Source: an uncultured Collinsella sp.
Lineage (GTDB): Bacteria; Actinomycetota; Coriobacteriia; Coriobacteriales; Coriobacteriaceae
Assembly: GCA_900547855.1 (NCBI GenBank)
Contig: URIK01000045.1
Coordinates: 1 to 12,561, forward strand
Length of the DNA: 12,561 nt
Direction of reading: 5' to 3'
In this document: positions 1-6,420 of the stretch, piece after piece
How the letters are laid out: every line of letters begins with the position of its first letter
Position numbering within the stretch: the stretch's first letter is position 1
Program-made: the position numbers and the translations under genes
The notes under the pieces: generated by a model
Seen by the model: only the letters and a program-made list of their open reading frames with translations
Told to the model about the DNA's origin: nothing
Databases searched by the model: none

Positions 1-622
1 TATTGGAGTTCCACGCCTCGACCCACGGCTGCTCTTTAAGGTCAGCCAGGAAGTTATCGAAGGCCGTCACTCCCTTGATCTCCACCGACGGAATCTTGGA
101 GATCTTCTTGGTCGACCCGTCGGCGAGCGTATAGGTGCCGCTAAAGGCCTCATCGCCGCCCTCGACGGGGAAGGTCACGCCGTAAACCTCGACACGGAAA
201 AAGCCGCCGGCAGGCGCCGTCTCGCCAAAGTCAATCTTGAGCGTCTGGCCGTCAGCCTTGCACGTGGGCTTCATGGGCGTACGATCCATGAGGTCCTCGC
301 CCGAGAGCATCGTCAATCGCGTGTCATCGGTACCAAACGTCGTGCCGTCGACAAACGTCAAAGAAAGACCGCTCAGCTCCTCGTCGGCATCGGCCTGAAC
401 TTCCCAGGTAATGCGCGTCTCGGTGCCGCCGACCACATCGCTGCCCGAACCGGTGTTGGGTCGGGCGGTAATCTTTGCGGTCTCAAGCGCCTGGGCGGTC
501 GTGGGCGCATATGCCCCCGCGCACACCAGCGCGAGCGCCACGGCCATGACGCAGGCTAGCTTTTGGAGCAAGGCGGACAGTGGAAAACGCTGCTCCGCGG
601 CCCCTTTGTTCAGTCGAGACAA
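1..622 (-). CDS. Exported protein, N-terminal part (possibly amino-acid ABC permease with extracytoplasmic extension), partial
   Basis: The reading frame is open from a TTG start at 620-622 to the window edge, giving about 207 visible residues. The TTG is preceded by AGGAG five bases upstream. The first ATG (545-547) would remove the basic N-region, so TTG is preferred. Residues 1-45 look like a signal peptide: Arg3, Lys6, Arg12 and Lys21, then a hydrophobic core at about 22-39 and an A-Q-A cleavage site near 45. The mature part (ALETAKITARPNTGSG onward) is Gly/Thr/Asp-rich and probably beta-sandwich, with no recognisable catalytic motif. It lies 117 bases downstream of the amino-acid binding lipoprotein gene, on the same strand. 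From that position, and from an impression that Coriobacteriia have permeases with such N-terminal domains, I infer a permease of the same transporter. The membrane part would lie beyond base 1 and is not seen. A surface adhesin-like protein is the alternative. Confidence 0.6.
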   Translation of the reverse strand, partial: MSRLNKGAAEQRFPLSALLQKLACVMAVALALVCAGAYAPTTAQALETAKITARPNTGSGSDVVGGTETRITWEVQADADEELSGLSLTFVDGTTFGTDDTRLTMLSGEDLMDRTPMKPTCKADGQTLKIDFGETAPAGGFFRVEVYGVTFPVEGGDEAFSGTYTLADGSTKKISKIPSVEIKGVTAFDNFLADLKEQPWVEAWNSN

Positions 623-690
623 GGTGGCTCCTATCGTAGAAGTTGCCGGCAAAACGAGACGGAAACGCTCTCCGTCAAGAGAAGCGCAAA

Positions 691-717
691 GGCCCTCTCC
701 GCAAAACGGAAAGGGCC
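691..717 (-). terminator. Intercistronic hairpin after the substrate-binding protein gene
   Basis: On the minus strand GGCCCTTTCCG, a TTTTG loop and CGGAGAGGGCC form an 11-bp stem with one G-T wobble. It is followed by a weak T stretch (TTTGCGCTTCT). It lies 22 bases after the stop of the lipoprotein gene and before the next minus-strand gene. It could terminate fully, or act as a leaky terminator or 3' stabiliser that keeps the binding protein in excess over the downstream product. Confidence 0.5.
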
Positions 718-739
718 CGCGCGCAATCAAGTAGTTATT

Positions 740-1600
740 TTACTTGATATTGTACTTAGCCATGAGGGCGTCGACGGTACCGTCGTCGGTCAGGTCCTTG
801 ATGGCCTGGTTGATGTCGTCCTTGAGCTTGGTGTTGCCCTGGTTGATGGCGATGGCGTACTCCTCGCCGGTGCTGATCTGCTTGATGGTCTGGCAGGTGT
901 TGAACTGCTCGGCGGTCAGCTGGCTGGCAACGGAGCGGTTGGTGACTACGGCGTCGCCCTTATCGGACTGCAGAGCGCTGAAGCACTCGGTGGCGTCCTT
1001 GTAGGGGACGATCTTGGCCTTCGGGAAGTTCTCCTGGGCAAAGGCCTCGGCGGTCGAGCCAGACTGGACGATGATGGTAGCGTCGGCGTTGTTGAGCTTC
1101 TCGCTGAAGTTATCGGCCGTGATGTCGGTGTTATCGACCTTGGTCACGATAGCCTGATCGTCCATGTAGTAGGAATCGGAGAAAGTGACTTCCTTCTCAC
1201 GCTCGGGCGTGTCGGTGATAGCCGCGATGGAAACGTCATACTTGGCGCCCGAAGCGACGCCCGGAACCAGCGTGTCAAAGTCATTGTTGACATACTCGAC
1301 ATCCAGACCCAGCTTGTCACCGATAGCCTTGATGAGCTCAAGGTCAAAGCCCTGGTAGTCGCCGTTGTCATCCTTGTACTCAAACGGCGCGTACTCGGCA
1401 GAGGTGCCGACGGTCAGCGTGCCGTCCTTGACGAGCGCGTACTCCTTGGAGCCGTCGACCTTCTCGACCTTAGCGTCGTCAGAGCTGCTGGAACCGGCAT
1501 CAGAACCAGAGGTGGCGTTGGACGAGCCGCAGCCCGTCAGAGCGAGGGCGAGCGCCATAGCACCCGTGGCGGCAAATGCGCCAAGCTTCTTCAGCTTCAT
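740..1600 (-). CDS. Polar amino-acid ABC transporter substrate-binding lipoprotein (SBP_bac_3 family)
   Basis: Extracytoplasmic solute-binding lipoprotein of 286 residues that would deliver a polar amino acid to an ABC importer. The ATG at 1598-1600 is chosen because AAGGAG lies seven bases upstream and the next residues form a lipoprotein signal (MKLKK, hydrophobic stretch, L-T-G-C lipobox with Cys24). A longer frame adds 22 unlikely residues. A Ser/Gly/Asp-rich linker runs over about 25-45. The family fold follows: GTLTVGTSAEYAPFE (60-74), GFDLELIKAIGDKLG (84-98), and ITDTPERE (128-135) with Arg134 at the position that binds the ligand carboxylate. The DAVV segment (216-219) leads to Asn221, where HisJ and GlnH have Asp contacting the ligand amino group. 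The ligand therefore cannot be named. It has its own promoter and is probably co-expressed with the partial gene on its left. Confidence 0.93.
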   Translation of the reverse strand: MKLKKLGAFAATGAMALALALTGCGSSNATSGSDAGSSSSDDAKVEKVDGSKEYALVKDGTLTVGTSAEYAPFEYKDDNGDYQGFDLELIKAIGDKLGLDVEYVNNDFDTLVPGVASGAKYDVSIAAITDTPEREKEVTFSDSYYMDDQAIVTKVDNTDITADNFSEKLNNADATIIVQSGSTAEAFAQENFPKAKIVPYKDATECFSALQSDKGDAVVTNRSVASQLTAEQFNTCQTIKQISTGEEYAIAINQGNTKLKDDINQAIKDLTDDGTVDALMAKYNIK

Positions 1601-1618
1601 AATCAGTCTCCTTCCGGT

Positions 1619-1640
1619 GACCTCGTTTGATTCAGAGGTC
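1619..1640 (-). promoter_or_regulatory. 5'-UTR stem-loop of the lipoprotein gene
   Basis: GACCTC and GAGGTC form a perfect 6-bp inverted repeat around a 10-base loop. The stem ends five bases before the AAGGAG ribosome site (1608-1613) and lies inside the leader predicted from the promoter at 1658-1686. It may modulate ribosome access or stabilise the message; there is no T run, so it is not a terminator. Confidence 0.4.
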
Positions 1641-1657
1641 TGCAAAAACTGTTGGCT

Positions 1658-1686
1658 ATTATGCACCCGGAATTACGAATCTGCAA
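1658..1686 (-). promoter_or_regulatory. Predicted sigma-70-type promoter of the lipoprotein gene
   Basis: On the minus strand a -35 TTGCAG (1681-1686) and a -10 CATAAT (1658-1663, five of six to consensus) are separated by exactly 17 bases. The predicted leader is about 50 bases. The -35 match is only moderate. Confidence 0.5.
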
Positions 1687-1747
1687 TGAGAAAACTGATT
1701 GAAACAAACCCATAACGTGAATGGAATACTCTACTTTGTGACAGTTA

Positions 1748-2614
1748 TTACTGCTGCAATGACCTTAATAGCCTAATTTCAGCTGCATAACCTGCAAGTT
1801 CGTTCGGAGTCTCCAAAATAAACGGCAGCGAACGCAAGCGGCCATTCGATACAATATTCTGCATAACCTGCATACCGCCACCAAATTCCTCGCTGCCAAG
1901 GTATCCCTTGCCGATGCACTCGTGGCGATCTTTATGGGCGCCACAAGGGTTCTTCGAATCGTTGATGTGTACGGCATGCAAGCGATCGATACCCACCACG
2001 CGGTCGAACTCGTCGAGTACGCCGTCCAGATCATGGATGATGTCGTAGCCGGCATCGCTCACATGGCAGGTGTCCAAACAAACGCCCAGCTTATCGGACA
2101 GCTCTGGGCGCTTGGCGGCAACGCCCTCGATAATGCACGCCAGTTCTTCAAAGCTACGGCCCACCTCGGTGCCCTTACCCGCCATGGTCTCGAGCAATAC
2201 CGTCGTCTGCTGTCCCTCAAACATCACCTGGCACAGCGTGTCGACAATCATCTGAATGCCGGCGTCTGCCCCCTGTCCCACATGCGCACCGGGGTGGAAG
2301 TTGTAGTAGTTGCCGGGCAGTGCTTCCAGACGCTGCAAGTCCTCGGCCATTGCCTCCAAGGCAAACTCGCGCGCCCGCTCTTTGGCAGAACAGGGGTTGT
2401 AGGTATACGGGGCATGCGCCACCAGCGGTCCAAAGTCGTTTTGTGCCATAAGCTCGCGCAGAGCCGCCACGTCATCCATGTCAAGTTCTTTTGCCTTGCC
2501 ACCGCGCGGGTTGCGCGTAAAGAACGCAAAGGTATTGGCGCCAATGGATAGCGCCGTCTCCCCCATTGCCCGATAGCCCTTCGTCGTCGAAAGATGACAC
2601 CCGATCGTCAGCAT
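1748..2614 (-). CDS. nfo: Endonuclease IV (AP endonuclease, Nfo)
   Basis: Cytoplasmic base-excision-repair enzyme of 288 residues that cleaves DNA 5' of abasic sites using a trinuclear zinc centre. The start at 2612-2614 (MLTIGCHLSTTKG) matches the usual N-terminus and has GAGGGAG six bases upstream. A 28-residue extension read upstream would run back into the hairpin repeat and is rejected. The metal ligands appear in the expected order: HAPYTYN, NFHPGAHVG, LLETMAGKG, CLDTCHVSDAG, HAVHINDSKN, HKDRHECIGKG and the final FILETPNE. The length fits the family (about 280-300). It is the last gene of a minus-strand series, and its ribosome site directly abuts the 77-bp hairpin repeat. No clear terminator follows its stop before the promoter of the next gene. 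Confidence 0.96.
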   Translation of the reverse strand: MLTIGCHLSTTKGYRAMGETALSIGANTFAFFTRNPRGGKAKELDMDDVAALRELMAQNDFGPLVAHAPYTYNPCSAKERAREFALEAMAEDLQRLEALPGNYYNFHPGAHVGQGADAGIQMIVDTLCQVMFEGQQTTVLLETMAGKGTEVGRSFEELACIIEGVAAKRPELSDKLGVCLDTCHVSDAGYDIIHDLDGVLDEFDRVVGIDRLHAVHINDSKNPCGAHKDRHECIGKGYLGSEEFGGGMQVMQNIVSNGRLRSLPFILETPNELAGYAAEIRLLRSLQQ

Positions 2615-2630
2615 CTCCAACTCCCTCTTC

Positions 2631-2707
2631 ATCAGTTGCGGTGAAATACGGTCTATTGGTGCCATATTTTGGCGCAAACAGACCGTATTCCACCGCAAGT
2701 TATAAAA
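2631..2707 (-). repeat. 77-bp palindromic intergenic repeat, copy A
   Basis: On the minus strand TTGCGGTGGAATACGGTCT pairs with AGACCGTATTTCACCGCAA. This gives a 19-bp stem whose only irregularity is a G-T wobble on this strand (an A-C mismatch on the other), around a 25-base loop. The repeat begins TTTTATAACTTGCG and ends CACCGCAACTGAT, right before the nfo ribosome site. It aligns without gaps to copy B (3799-3875) with 56 of 77 identities, including four successive compensatory pair changes in the stem. TTATAAC at its 5' end could also serve as a -10 box. The RNA would be a long hairpin between cotranscribed genes. Confidence 0.85.
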
Positions 2708-2767
2708 GAGGCATCAGGGGAAAAGGCCTCCAAGGCATTCCAGGCGTTGGCGCCATGCCCCCACGCC

Positions 2768-3787
2768 CTAAAGTTTCAAGCGAATCGCATCGATGATGTG
2801 CGCACAGCGCTGTGTAGCGGCTAGGGACATGATGGGGCTTTCGAGTTTCCCCGCCTGAATGAGCTGTGTCGCATGCGATGCCTCACCGTAAAAATCATCG
2901 ACCTCAAATGGTGCATCGATTTCGAGTGCTCGACCGTCGGAGTACTTCACATGGGCGAGCTCGGGGCGATGGAGACGCTCGATTTCCAACGAGCCCCGCT
3001 CACAGGCAATCGTTAAGCGGCTTTCATATGTTGCTTCGCCGTCGCACACCATATGAATGGGTATACCGCCGACGCGCATATGGATCTCGTCGGCCCAATC
3101 GACGCGACCGCCCGATACGTCACGCCAGCGAACTTCACGGGACGAAACCTCGCAAGCGCCCGCGAGCAAATCCTCAAACCAACCGACTGCATAGCAGCCC
3201 ATGTCATATAGACAGCCGCCCTGCAACGAATCAAGCAGATAGCCCGAAGGAGACTCGCCGTAATCGAGCTTTTGCACGCTTTCAATCGAGACAATACGGC
3301 CAAGCTCACCCGACGCAAGCAAGTCCTTCACGCGAGTGCGCATCGGGCAAAACCGATTCTTCATTGCCTCCATAAACAGCACGCCGCGCTCGCGAGAGGT
3401 GGAGGCAATCGAAAGAGCCTCTTCCTCACTCAAAACGGCCGGCTTTTCGCACAGCACGGCCTTTCCGGCACGCAGCGCGCGACAGGCCCAACGCGTATGC
3501 ATGCCATGCGGAAGAGCCAAGTAGATTGCGTCGACATCGGGGTCGGCAATCAGCGCGTCATAAGCCGCATCGCCGTTATCGTCGACCGAGGCATGGCCAT
3601 GCGCAGCATCGATCGAAAACGCTCGGGAAAATTCCTCGACATGTGCAGGAGTGCGGCCGGCCGCAGCCACCAGCCGTGCCCCGTCGACCTTCTTGAGCGA
3701 CGATGCAAATCGATGAGAAATGTGCCCAGCGCCCAAAATGCCCCAACGGACCTCACGCGAATCATTACGTAAGCCTCGGTCACCCAC
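2768..3787 (-). CDS. Gfo/Idh/MocA-family NAD(P)-dependent oxidoreductase
   Basis: Predicted cytoplasmic dehydrogenase of 339 residues acting on a sugar, polyol or similar hydroxy compound; the substrate is not deducible. The GTG start (3785-3787) has GGGAGG five bases upstream. The Rossmann nucleotide-binding loop is GILGAGHIS (16-24), and the hallmark E-K-P (114-116, CEKPAVLS) carries the catalytic-region lysine. GGCLYDMGCYAV (190-201) is the conserved C-terminal-domain signature. Architecture and length resemble dihydrodiol dehydrogenase/1,5-anhydrofructose reductase-like members. It lies between the aldo/keto reductase and nfo genes on the same strand, with a 77-bp hairpin repeat on each side. 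The neighbouring reductase hints at carbohydrate or carbonyl metabolism; linkage to nfo may be only positional. Confidence 0.9.
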   Translation of the reverse strand: MGDRGLRNDSREVRWGILGAGHISHRFASSLKKVDGARLVAAAGRTPAHVEEFSRAFSIDAAHGHASVDDNGDAAYDALIADPDVDAIYLALPHGMHTRWACRALRAGKAVLCEKPAVLSEEEALSIASTSRERGVLFMEAMKNRFCPMRTRVKDLLASGELGRIVSIESVQKLDYGESPSGYLLDSLQGGCLYDMGCYAVGWFEDLLAGACEVSSREVRWRDVSGGRVDWADEIHMRVGGIPIHMVCDGEATYESRLTIACERGSLEIERLHRPELAHVKYSDGRALEIDAPFEVDDFYGEASHATQLIQAGKLESPIMSLAATQRCAHIIDAIRLKL

Positions 3788-3798
3788 GATAGCCTCCC

Positions 3799-3875
3799 AT
3801 CAGTTGCGGCAAAAAAGTTCCTGCTATCGCCCTATTCTGCCGCAAGCAGGAACTATTCCAGCGCAAGTTATAAAA
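3799..3875 (-). repeat. 77-bp palindromic intergenic repeat, copy B
   Basis: Same element as copy A, filling nearly the whole gap between the aldo/keto reductase stop (3879) and the next gene's GGGAGG site. On the minus strand it starts three bases after the stop codon. The inner stem here is AGTTCCTGC/GCAGGAACT, versus ATACGGTCT/AGACCGTAT in copy A: a different sequence with pairing kept. The outer TTGCG/CGCAA pairs, the TTGCGSCARAATA loop motif and the TTTTATAAC and CGCAACTGATG ends are shared. Several outer pairs are G-T wobbles on the minus strand, so the minus-strand RNA is the better-folding one. Confidence 0.85.
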
Positions 3876-3878
3876 GGG

Positions 3879-5069
3879 TCACGAGGAGCGCGTTTTGCCG
3901 AAGGCCTTAAGCACTGCCGTCACGGGGCCAGGCTGGAAACGTCGGCGCACGTCATCGAGACGCTCGGGGATATCGATATGCTGTGGGCAGTGGCGCGCGC
4001 ATTTGCCGCACTTGACGCAATTGCTCACCAGCTTGGCCTCGCTTGTGCGCACCGCGCTCGCCGTAAAGTATTGCGACAGCCCCGTAAACCAGCTGTGCGC
4101 ATAGCTCGCGTTGTAGGCGGCAAAGCAGCCGGGAATGTTGATACCCTTGGGGCATGGCATGCAGTAGCCGCATCCCGTGCAGGGCACACGGTTCGATTTT
4201 TCAAACTCCATCAACACGCGCGCAATCGTGTCGAGCTGGTTGGCAGTCATCGAATTCGGCAACGCGAGGTCTGCCAGTGACGAATTCTCATCCACCTGCG
4301 CGATATCGGTCATACCCGAAAGCAGCATCGTCACCTGAGGATGATTCCACACCCACGAAAGACCCCAGGCGGCAGGAGTGCGCAAATGCGGGTCACGGGC
4401 ACTATCGAGCACAGCGCGGGCCCGTGGCGGCAGCTTGCCCGCTAAACGCCCGCCCAGCAGCGGCTCCATCACAAACACCGCGAGGCCTCGCTCGGCGGCG
4501 GCCATGAGCCCCGCTGTTCCCGCCTGATATCGCTCTCCAGCGTAATTGTACTGGATCTGGCAAAAGTCCCACTCATACGCATCGAGCATCGTCAGGAAAT
4601 CCGCCGCGCTGCCGTGGTACGAAAAACCAATCTGGCGAATGCGCCCCGAAGCCTTTTGGCGCGCAATCCAGTCCTCGATGCCCAGTGCCACCACGCGCTC
4701 CCACTGGGCGGGCGAGGTAATGTTGTGCATAAGGTAATAGTCGATACGGTCGGTCCGCAGGCGACGCAGCTGCTCATCGAAGAACCGATCGAAATCCTCC
4801 GCGCATTTGCACGAAGCATGCGGCAGCTTGGTTGCGAGCAAAACCTGGTCGCGCAAGCCCAGGCGTTCAAGCGAAGCGCCCACGCAAGCCTCGTTGCCGG
4901 GATAGAGATAGGCCGTGTCCAGATAATTAATCCCCTGCTCCACCGCACGGGAGATGATGGCATCGGCCGTCTTCGCATCGGGGTGCCCCGGCGCACCGGG
5001 AAACCTCATGCAGCCCAGACCCAGAGCGGATATTCGGTTACCACTTTTGGGGTCAACACGGTATTGCAC
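3879..5069 (-). CDS. Aldo/keto reductase with C-terminal 2x[4Fe-4S] ferredoxin-type domain
   Basis: Predicted cytoplasmic oxidoreductase of 396 residues. The GTG at 5067-5069 gives the usual family N-terminus (MQYRVDPKSG) and has GGGAGG four bases upstream. An ATG six codons earlier lacks a good ribosome site, so the longer start is possible but less likely. The (beta/alpha)8 barrel carries the AKR tetrad: Asp51 and Tyr56 (YLDTAYLYPGNE), Lys81 (LLATKLPH) and His115 (YYLMHN). After about residue 290 come two cysteine clusters, Cys297/300/303/306 followed by Pro and Cys351/354/357/361 followed by Pro, typical of two [4Fe-4S] centres. This family is common in anaerobes and its physiological substrate is generally unknown; the iron-sulfur domain suggests electron exchange with ferredoxin-like partners. 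It is the first gene of the leftward unit with the Gfo/Idh oxidoreductase and nfo. Confidence 0.92.
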   Translation of the reverse strand: MQYRVDPKSGNRISALGLGCMRFPGAPGHPDAKTADAIISRAVEQGINYLDTAYLYPGNEACVGASLERLGLRDQVLLATKLPHASCKCAEDFDRFFDEQLRRLRTDRIDYYLMHNITSPAQWERVVALGIEDWIARQKASGRIRQIGFSYHGSAADFLTMLDAYEWDFCQIQYNYAGERYQAGTAGLMAAAERGLAVFVMEPLLGGRLAGKLPPRARAVLDSARDPHLRTPAAWGLSWVWNHPQVTMLLSGMTDIAQVDENSSLADLALPNSMTANQLDTIARVLMEFEKSNRVPCTGCGYCMPCPKGINIPGCFAAYNASYAHSWFTGLSQYFTASAVRTSEAKLVSNCVKCGKCARHCPQHIDIPERLDDVRRRFQPGPVTAVLKAFGKTRSS

Positions 5070-5232
5070 GGCCCCTCCCTTCGCCATCAGCGCCCCGGCA
5101 AGGCGAAACACAATGGTCACGCAGCCGAAACATCGTGGAATCGCAATCGAGAACGTATCGTAACGCAGCAGAAATCGAGCCGTCACGGCACCGCTTTAAC
5201 ATCAGCAAAAAGCCCGATGAAAGGAGTCGCCC

Positions 5233-5289
5233 ATGCCCACGCGCATGTCTTTGCGGTCTGCCCCGTGGCATAAGCGCACAGCGCAATAG
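5233..5289 (+). CDS. Possible small ORF, 18 residues, upstream of the ketopantoate-reductase-like gene
   Basis: ATG at 5233 is preceded by AAAGGAG with a six-base gap, a textbook ribosome site. It encodes MPTRMSLRSAPWHKRTAQ and stops at TAG 5287-5289. The peptide is basic and has no run of one amino acid, so attenuation by a single amino acid is not indicated. A terminator-like hairpin follows 62 bases later. It might be a leader peptide, the start of a small transcript, or chance. I do not recognise the sequence. Confidence 0.3.
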   Translation: MPTRMSLRSAPWHKRTAQ

Positions 5290-5340
5290 TTTCTTTTTCA
5301 TAACAGCCGCCCCGCGCACCCATCAATCACCCCGGCAGCA

Positions 5341-5346
5341 TACAAT
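5341..5346 (+). promoter_or_regulatory. Candidate -10 box of the ketopantoate-reductase-like gene
   Basis: TACAAT matches the -10 consensus at five of six positions. Transcription would start near 5353, exactly at the base of the following hairpin. No convincing -35 lies 16-18 bases upstream, so support is limited. Confidence 0.3.
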
Positions 5347-5351
5347 CCATC

Positions 5352-5380
5352 AGGCGCCCCTTACGCGGGCGCCTTTTATA
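5352..5380 (+). terminator. Terminator-like hairpin in the 5' region of the ketopantoate-reductase-like gene
   Basis: AGGCGCCC, a seven-base loop (CTTACGC) and GGGCGCCT form a perfect 8-bp GC-rich stem followed by TTTATA. It precedes the GGGGAG ribosome site by only a few bases. No plus-strand gene lies upstream except the possible small ORF. It could be an attenuator, the end of a short transcript, or a hairpin at the very 5' end of the mRNA if TACAAT at 5341 is the -10 box. Confidence 0.5.
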
Positions 5381-5396
5381 TGGGGAGATGATTCAC

Positions 5397-6311
5397 ATGC
5401 AGATCAACAAGGTCGCCTTTATCGGCAAGGGCGGCGTCGGCCTGCTCTACGGCAGCATGATTGCCAAGGCCCTCGGCAATGACGCCGTCGGATACGTTAT
5501 GGATGACGCCCGTTTTGAGCGTCACGCGGGCGATACGCTCACCGTCAACGGAAAGCCTTGCGATCTCACGTCCGTCCGCGCCAGCGAGGCAGCGCCCGCC
5601 GATCTGGTCATCCTGACGGTCAAGACCACCGGTCTCGACCAAGCACTCAAGACTATGGAGCGTGTCGTGGGACCCAACACGCTCATCGCCTCGCTGTGCA
5701 ACGGCATTACGAGCGAGCAAAAGATTGCCGAACGCTTTGGCTGGGAGCATACCGTCCTGGGTATCTGCCAGGGCATGGACGCCGTGTTCCTCAACGGCGC
5801 GCTCACCTTTACCAATGCGGGCGAGATCCGCTTTGGTGCAGCCGCCGGCACCGACCCCGCGACCGTCGCCGCTATCGACGAGCTCTACACGCGCTGCGGC
5901 ATCGCCCATACCGTCGAGAGCAACATTGCGCACCGCATGTGGGCCAAACTCATGCTCAACGACGGCATCAACCAGACCTGCATGGCCTACGGCGGGACCT
6001 ACGGAAGCGCCACGAAGCCGGGCTCCGAGCAGCGTCGCTGCTTTGTTTCCGCCATGCGCGAAACGCTTGCGGTCGCCAACGCCGAGGGCGTTGAGCTGAC
6101 CGAGGCAGACCTGACGCAAATGGTGCACCTCATCGAGGGAATCGACCCCGCCGGTATGCCCTCGATGGCGCAAGACCGCATCGCAAGGCGCAAAACCGAG
6201 GTTGATGAGTTCGCGGGCACCATCTGCCGCCTCGCAGCCAAACACCATATCCAGGCACCGCAAAACGAGTGGCTCTATCGGCGCATCCGCGATATCGAGA
6301 AAAGCTGGTAG
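5397..6311 (+). CDS. Ketopantoate reductase family protein (ApbA/PanE-like 2-dehydropantoate 2-reductase)
   Basis: Predicted NADPH-dependent reductase of 304 residues. The family enzyme converts 2-dehydropantoate to pantoate in pantothenate and CoA synthesis; paralogs act on other 2-oxo acids. The ATG at 5397 is nine bases after GGGGAG; the in-frame ATG at 5388 touches that site and is rejected. The N-terminal Rossmann motif is GKGGVG (10-15). The catalytic set is present at the expected spacing: Lys76 (TVKTTG), Asn102 (CNGITSE), Lys184 (MWAKLMLND), Ser256 (MPSM) and Glu268 (RRKTEVDEFAGTICRLA). Length matches the family. No panB or panC gene is nearby, so the pantoate role is inferred from family only, and no gene symbol is given. 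It is a single-gene unit ended by the terminator at 6345-6383. Confidence 0.9.
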   Translation: MQINKVAFIGKGGVGLLYGSMIAKALGNDAVGYVMDDARFERHAGDTLTVNGKPCDLTSVRASEAAPADLVILTVKTTGLDQALKTMERVVGPNTLIASLCNGITSEQKIAERFGWEHTVLGICQGMDAVFLNGALTFTNAGEIRFGAAAGTDPATVAAIDELYTRCGIAHTVESNIAHRMWAKLMLNDGINQTCMAYGGTYGSATKPGSEQRRCFVSAMRETLAVANAEGVELTEADLTQMVHLIEGIDPAGMPSMAQDRIARRKTEVDEFAGTICRLAAKHHIQAPQNEWLYRRIRDIEKSW

Positions 6312-6344
6312 CGCCAACGCGCCGCATTCAGCAGCCTTAACAGC

Positions 6345-6383
6345 AAGGCCGCCGCAAGGGAACCTATCCCCTGCGGCGGCCTT
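6345..6383. terminator. Convergent (bidirectional) terminator
   Basis: AAGGCCGCCGCAAGGG and CCCCTGCGGCGGCCTT form a 16-bp stem with one mismatch around a seven-base loop. It lies between the end of the plus-strand reductase gene and the end of the minus-strand small membrane gene. The T-rich tail (CTTCATCTTC) is better on the plus strand. Confidence 0.8.
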
Positions 6384-6420
6384 CATCTTCGTCTATGACC
6401 GGCGGCCAATCTCACAACAG

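Larger units (their letters stand above)
5070..5396. other. Divergent intergenic region between the aldo/keto reductase and ketopantoate-reductase-like genes
   Basis: This 327-base stretch holds no long gene. On the plus strand it contains a possible 18-residue ORF (5233-5289), a TACAAT -10-like box (5341-5346) and a GC-rich hairpin with a T run (5352-5377) just before the ribosome site. On the minus strand a weak promoter candidate (GTGACG, 18 bases, TACGAT) lies upstream of the reductase at about 5155-5185. Confidence 0.5.

Noticed and set aside
563..1630. Long plus-strand ORF (355 codons) over the lipoprotein gene
   Set aside because: It is antisense to a gene with a clear lipobox and family motifs; its Val/Leu/Gly/Asp-rich product is typical of a mirror frame in G+C-rich DNA.
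5217..5273. His/Ala-rich frame MKGVAHAHAHVFAVCPVA as a leader peptide
   Set aside because: It lacks a ribosome site; the AAAGGAG lies inside it and serves the other frame starting at 5233.
5376..6386. Minus-strand ORF (336 codons) opposite the ketopantoate-reductase-like gene
   Set aside because: The plus strand carries all catalytic residues of a known family; the opposite frame has no recognisable domain and starts inside a terminator.
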